From assembly GCA_031127085.1 (NCBI GenBank), contig JARIEY010000013.1, positions 1 through 32,701 on the forward strand: a stretch of DNA of 32,701 bases, written 5' to 3'. Numbering within the stretch: position 1 is the stretch's first letter; each line of letters begins with the position of its first letter. The translations under genes and the position numbers were made by a program. The notes under the pieces are model-generated. The model was not told the origin of the DNA. It saw only the letters and a program-made list of their open reading frames with translations, and ran no database searches. Shown here one piece after another: positions 23,602 through 31,283 of the stretch. This DNA comes from Gemmatimonadota bacterium (GTDB taxonomy: Bacteria > Gemmatimonadota > Gemmatimonadetes > Gemmatimonadales > Gemmatimonadaceae).

Positions 23602-24762
23602 TCAGTCGGCCTCAGACTCCACCGGCAACTGAATATAAAACGTGCTCCCTTCTTTCTCCTTCGACCGCACCCAGATGCGTCCGCCGTGCGCATCGACGGC
23701 CAGGCGGCAGAAGGCGAGGCCAAGCCCTGAGCTCCGCGTCTTGGGCGCGTTGGGCGATCGCACCTGTTCGAACTTGCGGAAGATGACTTCCTGGAACTCG
23801 GCGGGAATGCCGGGGCCGTTGTCGGTGACGGTGAAGAGAATACCCTGGGGATCGCGCACCGCCGCCAGACTGACGTGCACCGTCGTGGCGGAGTGCGAGA
23901 GCGCGTTCTGCACCAGATTGGCAAAGACGCGCCGCAGCAGCGCCTTGTCGGCCTGAAAGACCGGCGCATCGTCGGAGGCCTGATATGCCATCGTGCCGCC
24001 TTCGGCCGAGAAGCGCGTATTCCAGTCGATGACGAGTTCCGACAGAAAGGCGGCGGGCGCGATGCGCTCGGGCGAAATGGCAATGCGCGTCTCTTCCACG
24101 CGCGCCACCTCCAGCAAGTCCTGGATCAGCCCCAGCAGGTCCTCCGCCTTCCCCTCCGCCTCGGAGACGGCCTTGTACTGGCGTTCCGCCATCGGCCCGT
24201 AGTCGCCCTCGCGGAGCATCTCGAGCGTCGCCAGCACGCTGGTGAGCGGCGTCTTGAGGTCGTGGACGATCATCTTCATCAGATCGTCGCGCACCTTGGC
24301 GAGCTCACGCAGCTTCCGGTAGCTCTCCTCCAGGGCGTCCGTCGCGCTCTTCAGCTTGAGCAGCGACCGGACGCGCGCGCCGAGCACGAGGCGGTTGTGC
24401 GGTTTGAGCAGGAAGTCGTCGCCGCCGGCCTCAATCGCCTTGATGCGATCGGCCGTGTCGTTCAACGCGGTGACAAAGATCACCGGAATGCGCGACGTGC
24501 GCGCATCACGCTTCAGCCGCCGGCAGACCTCGAACCCCGTGTCGCGGTCATCCACGCCGAGGTCGCCAGCCGGCATGGAGACGTCGAGAATGCAGAGGTC
24601 GGGATGCTGGGCGAAGCAGACGGCCAGCGCGCTGGGTCCGTCATTCGCCGAGACCGTGCGAACGCCGAGTCCCGCCAGTTGATCGGCGAGCAGTTCGACG
24701 TTGGCATCGACGTCGTCGGCGACGAGTACCAGCGGGGGAAGGTCCGCACCGGCCGGCGGCAT
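23602..24762 (-). CDS. Response regulator receiver fused to histidine kinase (REC-HisKA-HATPase)
   Basis: 386 residues, soluble: no membrane segment. The N-terminal receiver has the acidic pair Asp16-Asp17, phosphoacceptor Asp60 in CILDVSMP, Thr98 and Lys120. A kinase follows: HisKA with His167 in LMKMIVHDLKTPLTSV, then the ATPase with N box FANLVQNALSHSAT, DNGPGIP and SSGLGLAFC. The loop after Asp60 carries an extra stretch of about eight residues (AGDLGVDDRDTG in place of the usual short EMDG-type loop). A longer upstream frame is antisense-like; ATG 24762 lies 4 nt after the barrel gene. It could pass phosphate between an upstream kinase and its own ATPase domain; partners are not identified. 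Confidence 0.93.
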   Translation of the reverse strand: MPPAGADLPPLVLVADDVDANVELLADQLAGLGVRTVSANDGPSALAVCFAQHPDLCILDVSMPAGDLGVDDRDTGFEVCRRLKRDARTSRIPVIFVTALNDTADRIKAIEAGGDDFLLKPHNRLVLGARVRSLLKLKSATDALEESYRKLRELAKVRDDLMKMIVHDLKTPLTSVLATLEMLREGDYGPMAERQYKAVSEAEGKAEDLLGLIQDLLEVARVEETRIAISPERIAPAAFLSELVIDWNTRFSAEGGTMAYQASDDAPVFQADKALLRRVFANLVQNALSHSATTVHVSLAAVRDPQGILFTVTDNGPGIPAEFQEVIFRKFEQVRSPNAPKTRSSGLGLAFCRLAVDAHGGRIWVRSKEKEGSTFYIQLPVESEAD

Positions 24763-24766
24763 GGCG

Positions 24767-25894
24767 CTACGGCCGGACGGTGAGCCCAACGCTGAGAATC
24801 GTCCCCTTCTCCGACAGCCCGCCGGCCTTGCGCAGCGACCGCTGCACGCTGACATCGAGCGCCGCCCAGCCCCGCGCGAACGGGATGCCGGCACCGGCCG
24901 CGAGCGTACGCTCGGAGACGACCTTGCCGTTCCAGCCGAAGGGGAGATCACGCATACGGGCGCCCAGCCGGAACTGCGTGGGCACACTCTGGAACTTGGG
25001 GCCCGCAATGTCGGCGCCGGCAGCCACTTCCGTGACGTCGTTCACATCCAGCGAGGATGAACCCATCGAGGCCATGCGGGTCCACTGCTCGTGATTGACG
25101 CGCAGCGCGAGCTGCGACCCGGGAATTCCATCGTACGTCAGCGACATCCCGTATCGCGTCGGGGCGTTGCCTCTCGTGGCGGTGGAGTCGTCGTAGCGCG
25201 TGCGCATGTTGCCGCCGAGGCGCAGCGAGGCCCCCACGGCGATATGCGGGATCGGCATCGCGACGACGCCCATCGAGAGGGCGGAGCCGCCGTACGCCAG
25301 CGTCGTGTTCTGCGCGAGCGCGCCGAACGTCGCGCTGTCGTTGAACGTCCGCTGCAGCGTCATACGGTTGGCGCCGGTGTACGCGTGAATCGCCATCCCG
25401 GCCTGCAGCTTTTCACTGAACTGCCAGGCGTAGGCCAGGCGCGTGTCATTGACCGCACCGCGCACCGTGGCCGACACCGTGGAGGCGACGCGGTCTCCCC
25501 CCACCGTGACACTGTCCTGGAACGACGCGTCCCACGTGCGATCAAGCAGCGTGGAGAACGAGATCCCCAGGAACCCGCGCGTCCCAAGCTTCGAGCCCAC
25601 CGAGATCACCGGGAAACGCGCCGTCGTCGTGTTGACCGCGCGCCCGTTGACCGTGATCTGACGGAACTCGGGATCCATCTGGAACGAGAAGAGCGACCGG
25701 CCGGCATTGGGCAGCGCGCCGGGGTTGATTGGCGATCCGGCGTCGGTCTCACCCAACGCCCCCGCCGTCCCTGCCGCGCGGCTGCTCGCCTGCCCGGTGG
25801 GATAGCCGAAGCCCTGGAGGCTCAACGAGCCCTGCGCAAGCAGCGGCGCAACTGGGATGGCGGTCAGGAGGACCGTGCAAAGAAAGCGGCGCAT
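24767..25894 (-). CDS. Predicted outer-membrane beta-barrel, PorV/FadL-like
   Basis: 375 residues. A Sec signal (MRRFLCTVLLTAIPVAPLLAQ) is cut after LLA. The mature N-terminus has SSRAAGTAGALGETDAGSPI followed by NPGAL, resembling the opening of PorV/PorQ and FadL-like proteins (a Gly-rich MGGA-type block then NPA). The rest alternates short beta strands with turns, and the C-terminal strand is ILSVGLTVRP, ending without a terminal Phe. The in-frame upstream extension to 26068 lacks signal character; ATG 25894 makes TGATG with the lipoprotein stop. It and the lipoprotein may act together at the outer membrane; function unknown. Confidence 0.72.
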   Translation of the reverse strand: MRRFLCTVLLTAIPVAPLLAQGSLSLQGFGYPTGQASSRAAGTAGALGETDAGSPINPGALPNAGRSLFSFQMDPEFRQITVNGRAVNTTTARFPVISVGSKLGTRGFLGISFSTLLDRTWDASFQDSVTVGGDRVASTVSATVRGAVNDTRLAYAWQFSEKLQAGMAIHAYTGANRMTLQRTFNDSATFGALAQNTTLAYGGSALSMGVVAMPIPHIAVGASLRLGGNMRTRYDDSTATRGNAPTRYGMSLTYDGIPGSQLALRVNHEQWTRMASMGSSSLDVNDVTEVAAGADIAGPKFQSVPTQFRLGARMRDLPFGWNGKVVSERTLAAGAGIPFARGWAALDVSVQRSLRKAGGLSEKGTILSVGLTVRP

Positions 25895-27180
25895 CACGGC
25901 ACTCCGAAGTCGACGCGGGGGATATAGCTGACGCGGAGCCGCGGACGCACCGACGCCGCCGCGCGCGACGAGAAGAAGCGCACCTCGGCGCCGTGCAGCC
26001 CCTCTTCCTGCTGCAGGAGCACGATGGCACGCTGCGTGCCCTCGACGGTGGTCGTCGAGGATCGCCACACCTTCAGCAATGAGTTGATCTCCAACGTGCG
26101 AACCCCACTGTCGGCGGGCGCCACGCGAATGGAGTCGGAAACGAAAAGCCCCGCCGGAATGAGAATCTGCGACGACCGGTAGAGATCCGTGATGTAGTTA
26201 GTCGCCGCCACGGCCTGCCCGACGATCGTCACGGAGTCGGACTGATCAAACCCGCGCTGCGGCATCTGCGTCAGCTGCAGCGTCGCGCGGACAATTGTGG
26301 TGGAGTCGAACATCCACTGCGGAATGTTGAAGCGCAGGTACGCACGCCGCGCGGGCACGCCACCGGTCGACACCGAGACAGTCCCCGCCGACGGCAGCGC
26401 GTTGCGCGCAACCACCGCGAAATCGCGGAAGTCATTGGCCATCGACGCGGGCTCCACCGGCGTACGCGAGTACGGGCCGACGATGGTCTGATGCACCGCC
26501 GTATCGCTCGAGACGTAGTACCGCACCTCGGGCTGGAGACCGGTCTCCACCGTGTGCACGCGCAGCGAAACCGGGCCGGCTCCGACCAGCCGCAGGCCGA
26601 CACGCAGGTTGGCGCCGGACTGGATCTTCTGCAGCAGGAAGGCGCTGCTCAGCGGGAAGACGATGGAGTCGGTAAGTTCGGCGCGCGTCAGCGTCTGGGA
26701 GGTGATCAGACGACCAGGGCGGAACAACGCGAGCACCGCCTGCAGGTCGCTGTCATCCGCCAGCGTGTCCACGTCGTACACCTCGAACCGCACCCACGCC
26801 GGCAAGCGGCTCTGCGTGAGGTTCAGGCGCATCCGCAGAATCGCCGTGGCCGCCGTGGTCACGGGGCGCAGCGTATCGCTGGGAGGGGCAAACATGCGCA
26901 CCAGCGAGTCGAACCGAATCACACCGCGCACATCGAGCGTGTCACCGCGCGACGCGAGCGGAATGCCCTCCTCGGTGCCGATCGAGGGATAGCCCACCAG
27001 CGTGGTGTCGAAGGAGAGCACCGGCGACAGCACGGTGTCCTTGATGGGAACCGACAGCCCGGCGCACAGCGACGGGCAGGCACTCCCGGCGTCAAGATGT
27101 TCGTTGCACGCGCCGAGCGCGGACGCGGCGGTCGCCACGGCCAGCACCGACAACGCGCGACGGATGGAAGGTCTGGTCAT
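25894..27180 (-). CDS. Predicted outer-membrane/periplasmic lipoprotein, unknown function
   Basis: 428 residues. The N-terminus is a clear lipoprotein signal: RRALSVLAVATAASALGAC with lipobox LGAC, acylated Cys25. Four more cysteines do not follow a known pattern; two occur soon after (CPSLC). Two similar halves may exist, each with a strand-rich block closing on an LRF-type motif (AILRMRLNLTQ near 115; RAYLRFNIPQWMFDSTTIVR near 285), resembling domains of secreted proteins that hold LRF(D/N)-(L/I)P sequences. Not matched to a named family. ATG 27180 overlaps cdd by ATGA and the stop overlaps the beta-barrel gene, so it is embedded in a nucleoside-salvage operon. Confidence 0.8.
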   Translation of the reverse strand: MTRPSIRRALSVLAVATAASALGACNEHLDAGSACPSLCAGLSVPIKDTVLSPVLSFDTTLVGYPSIGTEEGIPLASRGDTLDVRGVIRFDSLVRMFAPPSDTLRPVTTAATAILRMRLNLTQSRLPAWVRFEVYDVDTLADDSDLQAVLALFRPGRLITSQTLTRAELTDSIVFPLSSAFLLQKIQSGANLRVGLRLVGAGPVSLRVHTVETGLQPEVRYYVSSDTAVHQTIVGPYSRTPVEPASMANDFRDFAVVARNALPSAGTVSVSTGGVPARRAYLRFNIPQWMFDSTTIVRATLQLTQMPQRGFDQSDSVTIVGQAVAATNYITDLYRSSQILIPAGLFVSDSIRVAPADSGVRTLEINSLLKVWRSSTTTVEGTQRAIVLLQQEEGLHGAEVRFFSSRAAASVRPRLRVSYIPRVDFGVP

Positions 27181-27587
27181 GCGTCTCGCAGCGACGAAGG
27201 CTCAAATGCAAAGGGCAGCAGGTCCGCGAGCAGCCATTCGGCTTCGGCTCCGCTGCGGGTCACGCTGATGACGTGGAGCGACGGGGAAAACTCACGCAGC
27301 ACCTGACGGCACATCCCGCAGGGCGGCGTGGGGGTGGTCGCCTCGGTGGCCACCACGACGTGCGTAAAGTCCCGCAAACCGCGCACGACCGCCGCGCCGA
27401 TGGCGGCGCGCTCGGCGCAGGTACCGGCGGGATAGGCGGCATTCTCGACATTGCAGCCCGCGACGATCTCGCCGCCAGGCGTCAGCAGCGCCGCGCCCAC
27501 GCGGAACTTCGAATACGGCGCGTACGCGTGCTCCATGGCCGCGAAGGCCGCCGCGCGCAACGCGGCCAGCGTCGTCGCGTCAGCCAT
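27177..27587 (-). CDS. cdd: Cytidine deaminase
   Basis: Converts cytidine/deoxycytidine to uridine/deoxyuridine in pyrimidine salvage. The 136-residue homotetrameric type: NVENAAYPAGTCAERAAIGA contains the zinc ligand Cys57 and catalytic Glu59, and PPCGMCRQVLREF supplies Cys90 and Cys93. AYAPYSKFRVGAALLT and the N-terminal helices match the family. Start ATG 27587 makes TGATG with deoB; the stop overlaps the lipoprotein start. Together with deoB it forms a nucleoside-salvage pair. Very secure. Confidence 0.97.
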   Translation of the reverse strand: MADATTLAALRAAAFAAMEHAYAPYSKFRVGAALLTPGGEIVAGCNVENAAYPAGTCAERAAIGAAVVRGLRDFTHVVVATEATTPTPPCGMCRQVLREFSPSLHVISVTRSGAEAEWLLADLLPFAFEPSSLRDA

Positions 27588-28750
27588 CAGCGGAGCACCA
27601 GCGGCAGGAACGACTCACCGCACCCGCGGAACGAGAGGCCCAGCCACTCCGCGACCGTTGCCCCCAGATCGGAGAACGTCGGCCGGAGGCCAATCGCGAC
27701 CGGACGCACTCGCGGACCGAACACGAGCACGGGAACGTTTTCCCGGGCGTGGTCGGTGGAGGGGGTGGTTGGGTCATTCCCGTGGTCGGCAGTCACGAAC
27801 AGCAGGTCATCCTCACGAAGGGCGGCGATCAGGGCGGGGAGCGCGGCGTCGAACTCCCGCAACGCTCCATAGAACCCCGGAACGTCATTTCGGTGCCCGA
27901 ACGACTGGTCGAAATCTACAAGGTTGGCAAAGCAGAACCCATCGCCCCGGGCCAACCACTCGCCAATCCGCACAATCCCTTCGGCGTTCGACCCGGTATG
28001 CCCCCCTTCCAGCGCACGCCGGGCAAAGAGGTCGTCCACCTTCCCCACCCCAGTCCGCGAAATCCCCGCCGCGGCCAGCGCGTCCAGCAGGGTCTCATCC
28101 GGCGACTCGACGGAGAAATCGCGACGGTTCTTGGTGCGCTCCCAGGCGCCGTCCGTGCCGATGAACGGACGGGCGATCACCCGCGAGGCATTGTGCGGCG
28201 CGACGAGCATCTCTCGCGCGGTCTGGCAGGCGGCGTGCAGCTCTGCCAGCGGAACCACGCCTTCGTGGGCCGCTACCTGAAAGACCGAGTCCGCGGAGGT
28301 GTAGATGATCCATGCCCCCGTGCGGACGTGCTCGGCCCCGTACTGATCCAGGATCGCCGTGCCGCTGCCGACGACGTTTCCGATGCACGGACGCCCCGTC
28401 CGGCGGGAGAACTCGTCGATCACGTCCTGCGGAAAGCCGTGCGGATACGTTGGGAACGGCGCGGCCAGATGCACCCCGGCGAGTTCCCAATGCCCAGTCG
28501 TGCTGTCTTTCCCCTTGGACGCGGGGCACAGCACACCGTGGGCCGCGTTCGGCGACTCTACCATACCCATACCGGCGATGGGGGCGAGGTTGCCGAGGCC
28601 GGCACATTCCAGGTTGGGCAGGTCGAAGCCCCCAACCGCGCGCGCCGTGTTGGCCAAGGTATGCGAGCCTTCGTCGCCGTACTCGTCGGCGTCGGCGGCC
28701 TCGCCGATGCCCACCCCGTCGAGCACCAGAATGCAGGCGCGGCGGCTCAT
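27587..28750 (-). CDS. deoB: Phosphopentomutase
   Basis: Interconverts ribose/deoxyribose 1-phosphate and 5-phosphate, linking nucleoside breakdown to central carbon. 387 residues of the alkaline-phosphatase superfamily with metal motifs: LVLDGVGIGEAADADEYGDE at the N-terminus, KGKDSTTGHWE (phosphothreonine site), DFDQSFGHRNDV and FVTADHGNDPTTPSTDHARE near the C-terminus. All parts are intact. ATG 28750 overlaps the alr stop as ATGA; its stop overlaps cdd. Deoxynucleoside operon repressor sites were not searched beyond eye inspection and none was noticed. Confidence 0.97.
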   Translation of the reverse strand: MSRRACILVLDGVGIGEAADADEYGDEGSHTLANTARAVGGFDLPNLECAGLGNLAPIAGMGMVESPNAAHGVLCPASKGKDSTTGHWELAGVHLAAPFPTYPHGFPQDVIDEFSRRTGRPCIGNVVGSGTAILDQYGAEHVRTGAWIIYTSADSVFQVAAHEGVVPLAELHAACQTAREMLVAPHNASRVIARPFIGTDGAWERTKNRRDFSVESPDETLLDALAAAGISRTGVGKVDDLFARRALEGGHTGSNAEGIVRIGEWLARGDGFCFANLVDFDQSFGHRNDVPGFYGALREFDAALPALIAALREDDLLFVTADHGNDPTTPSTDHARENVPVLVFGPRVRPVAIGLRPTFSDLGATVAEWLGLSFRGCGESFLPLVLR

Positions 28751-29847
28751 ACGACGCGCTCGTGATACCGGCGCGGCAGGCGCTGCCGCAGCCCGGTCAG
28801 CACTTCGTACGGTGACATGAAATCAGCGTACATCGCGACCTCCTCCACCGTGATCAGCGCGTCGCCGTCCCGGCCGATCAGCGTCACCACATCGCCGGCG
28901 GCGCAGGGAATGTCGGTCACGTCGATCATCGTCATATCCATCGTGACCACGCCGGAGACGGTGGTCCGCTCGCCGTTCAGCAAGGCGGGCCCCTTGTTGC
29001 CCAGCGACCTACGGTAGCCGTCGGCGTAGCCGATGCCCAGCGTGGCCACGCGCCGCGCGCCGACGGCGCGCCACGAGGCGCCATAGCTGACCGTGTCGCC
29101 ATCCTGCAGGTCGTGCAGTTCGAGCACGCGGGCCCGCACGTGGACGACGGGCTCCGGGTGTAACTGCGCCCCGTCGCCGGAATCGACGCCGTAGAGAAAG
29201 ACCCCGGGTCGCACAAAGGACCACGGTGACGGGCTACGCCGCACAATCCCGGCGCTGTTCTGCGCGTGCAACAGCACGGGGCGCTCCGGGAGCGCCGCGA
29301 GCGCATCACGGAACCGCCGCTCTTGCAGCTCCCACGATCCGTCGTTGCGCTCGGCGGAGTGAAAGTGCGTAAAGGCCCCCTCAGGCGGCGACTCCCGCAC
29401 GAGATCGGCCAGAGCGCCAACGGCATCCCAGCGAATGCCAGCGCGGTGCATTCCGGTGTCGATGGCCAGATGCCAAGCCCCAGCCCCACCCGCCACCCAC
29501 GCCGCGATGGCGGCTGGATCGCCGAGCGTCGGCACCACGCCCGCCTGGCGCGCCGCCGCGAAGTCCAGGGGAAGCAACGGGGAGAACACGTAGATGCGCT
29601 GCCGAATGCCCGCCTCGCGCAGTTCCAGCGCTTCCGCAACCGTGGCCACGCCGAAGCCGTGTGGCTGAAGCGCCAGCAAGGCCCGCGCGCACGCCACGGC
29701 CCCAAGACCGTAGGCGTCCGCCTTGATCATAGGCACCAAGGGAACGCCAGCGTGGCGCTGCAGCGCCGCCCCATTGCGCACCAGCGCGCCGAGGTCGATA
29801 TCGACCCAGGCGCGCGTCGTTTGCGTCGCAGTAGATTCCGTAGTCAT
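28747..29847 (-). CDS. alr: Alanine racemase
   Basis: PLP enzyme making D-alanine for peptidoglycan. 366 residues. Schiff-base Lys42 in VPMIKADAYGLGA, catalytic Tyr274 in GIGYADGYRR and the phosphate-binding RPGVFLYG are visible; TGMHRAGI and HFHSAERND are further family blocks. N-terminal residues 1-11 (TTESTATQTT) are a short Thr/Ser tail before AWVDIDLGAL. The start ATG 29847 is only 24-36 nt from the divergent mazG start; a 13-nt near-palindrome overlaps this ATG. No Shine-Dalgarno is visible. It heads a six-gene run alr-deoB-cdd-lipoprotein-barrel-receiver/kinase. Confidence 0.96.
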   Translation of the reverse strand: MTTESTATQTTRAWVDIDLGALVRNGAALQRHAGVPLVPMIKADAYGLGAVACARALLALQPHGFGVATVAEALELREAGIRQRIYVFSPLLPLDFAAARQAGVVPTLGDPAAIAAWVAGGAGAWHLAIDTGMHRAGIRWDAVGALADLVRESPPEGAFTHFHSAERNDGSWELQERRFRDALAALPERPVLLHAQNSAGIVRRSPSPWSFVRPGVFLYGVDSGDGAQLHPEPVVHVRARVLELHDLQDGDTVSYGASWRAVGARRVATLGIGYADGYRRSLGNKGPALLNGERTTVSGVVTMDMTMIDVTDIPCAAGDVVTLIGRDGDALITVEEVAMYADFMSPYEVLTGLRQRLPRRYHERVV

Positions 29848-29859
29848 TACAGCCTGTAA
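29847..29859. promoter_or_regulatory. Palindrome in the alr-mazG divergent gap (possible operator)
   Basis: TTACAG-C-CTGTAA: two perfect 6-bp arms around a single central base. It lies in the only divergent intergenic space of the window (29848-29882) and overlaps the alr start codon. A short arm like this will also occur by chance several times in 32 kb, so the assignment is tentative. No strong -35/-10 pair could be defined for either gene. Confidence 0.3.
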
Positions 29860-29882
29860 AGTTAGCGGCCGTGAGGGGGGCG

Positions 29883-30719
29883 ATGCAAGAAAAGAAGAGA
29901 CTCGACGACGCGCTGGCCATCATGCGCGACCTGCGGGCCCGGGACGCCTGGGACCGGGCCCAGACCCACGACTCCCTGCGCCCCTACCTCAACGAGGAGA
30001 TGCACGAACTCGACGACGCCCTGCTCGCCGAGGACGACGCCGCGATTTGCAGCGAACTGGGCGACGTGCTGTTGCAGGTGCTCTTTCACGCGATCATCGC
30101 GGAGGAACGGCGGGCGTTCGACATTGAAGACGTCGCCGGCTCGCTGGTCGCAAAGATGGTGAAGCGGCATCCGTGGCTCTATCCGGACGGCGGGCGGTCA
30201 TCGCTCAGCGACGCCGCGGGTACCGCTGGGGTGGCGGATGACTCCAAGCGCGAGCCGTGGGAAAAGATGAAGTCGCGGGGGCGCCGGACGCTCGCCGAGG
30301 GGCTGCCGCAGGGGCTGCCGTCGCTCCACCGCGCGCATCGGCTGCAGGAGCGTGCCGCCGGGGTGGGCTTCGACTGGCCCGATGCCGCGGGCCCCTCGGA
30401 CAAGGTGCGCGAAGAGCTCGGCGAAGTCGCCGAAATCATTGCGCGCGACGGCCACGCGTTCGACACGCACGGGGTCCCGAGTGGAGACCCGAGGCACGAG
30501 GCGCTGGAAGGCGAACTGGGCGACCTGCTCTTCGCCGTGGTCAACCTGTGCCGAAAGTGCGGCGTGCATCCGGCGCTCGCGCTCGACAAGGCAAACAGCA
30601 AGTTCCAGCGCCGTTTTGAGGGAATCGAACGGCTCGCCGGCGAACGCGGCATCGAGGTGAAGACGGCCGGGCTCGAGACGCTCGACCGTCTCTGGGACGA
30701 GGTCAAGCGCGGCGAATAG
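29883..30719 (+). CDS. mazG: MazG nucleoside triphosphate pyrophosphohydrolase
   Basis: Hydrolyses NTPs, including aberrant ones, to NMP and pyrophosphate. 278 residues with two MazG repeats. The first has AWDRAQTHDSLRPYLNEEMHE and ELGDVLLQVLFHAI, containing the metal-binding ExxE and ExxD pattern (Glu39, Glu42, Glu58, Asp61). The second has GVGFDWPDA, REELGEVAEII and EGELGDLLFAVVNLCRK. The typical family linker KREPWEKMK is present. The start ATG 29883 follows a GAGGGGGG purine tract (a possible Shine-Dalgarno); an in-frame GTG at 29871 exists but would place that tract inside the gene. The only plus-strand gene, divergent to alr and convergent with the small secreted protein (3 nt apart). 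Confidence 0.95.
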   Translation: MQEKKRLDDALAIMRDLRARDAWDRAQTHDSLRPYLNEEMHELDDALLAEDDAAICSELGDVLLQVLFHAIIAEERRAFDIEDVAGSLVAKMVKRHPWLYPDGGRSSLSDAAGTAGVADDSKREPWEKMKSRGRRTLAEGLPQGLPSLHRAHRLQERAAGVGFDWPDAAGPSDKVREELGEVAEIIARDGHAFDTHGVPSGDPRHEALEGELGDLLFAVVNLCRKCGVHPALALDKANSKFQRRFEGIERLAGERGIEVKTAGLETLDRLWDEVKRGE

Positions 30720-30722
30720 GCC

Positions 30723-31202
30723 CTACGGAATGCGTGGCGGGGCGCTCCGGGGAATGACCCCCGGCTTCCGCACGGGCTCGATGGGCGACGCCGACGTCGC
30801 GTCACACCGGCGACGCGTCAGCTGGAACGCCAGCTCAACCCCGGTGCCGGGATCGAGCCGAGCCGCCGCGTACTGCGGCTCGTAGTCGTAGCGACGGGCG
30901 GAGATCGTCTTGGCGCCGCTGCTGAGGCCGGTGAAGCGAAACCCACCCGCCGAGTCCGTGGCCATCCGGTGGGAGCCGGGGTCGACCTCCACCGTCGCCC
31001 CGTGGACGGGCGCCCCGGTGAGTGCCTCGTGCACGCTTCCCGCGATGACGCCCGGGGTGCTGTCGAGCGGCTGCACCAACGCCGGCATCCCCGTGGCGAG
31101 CACGCCCGAGTTACTGGCCGCGCACGGTCCCGGCCCTACGCGCACGGCGTGGCAGCCCGCGCAGGCGAGCGTGACGACGAGCAGGAGTCGTGGGGCAGGC
31201 AT
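30723..31202 (-). CDS. Small exported protein with carboxypeptidase-regulatory-like domain
   Basis: 159 residues. The N-terminus PAPRLLLVVTLACAGCHAV is a signal peptide with a weak lipobox, so it may be a lipoprotein (lipidation uncertain). Residues 50-130 look like a small beta-sandwich of the carboxypeptidase-regulatory type: GVIAGSVHEALTGAPVHGAT and AGGFRFTGLSSGAKTISAR. The final 30 residues are Pro/Arg-rich and lack structure. ATG 31202 has GAGGAA about 6 nt upstream and is chosen over an upstream start (31262). It follows the sensor kinase by 81 nt and ends 3 nt from mazG on the other strand. Function unknown. Confidence 0.7.
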   Translation of the reverse strand: MPAPRLLLVVTLACAGCHAVRVGPGPCAASNSGVLATGMPALVQPLDSTPGVIAGSVHEALTGAPVHGATVEVDPGSHRMATDSAGGFRFTGLSSGAKTISARRYDYEPQYAAARLDPGTGVELAFQLTRRRCDATSASPIEPVRKPGVIPRSAPPRIP

Positions 31203-31283
31203 CTGGATTCCTCGCGGGGGGCGAGTGGCCATCCGTACCCACGCGGCCGCCACGGGTTCCATCCCCGCGTGATCGGCGAGCGA

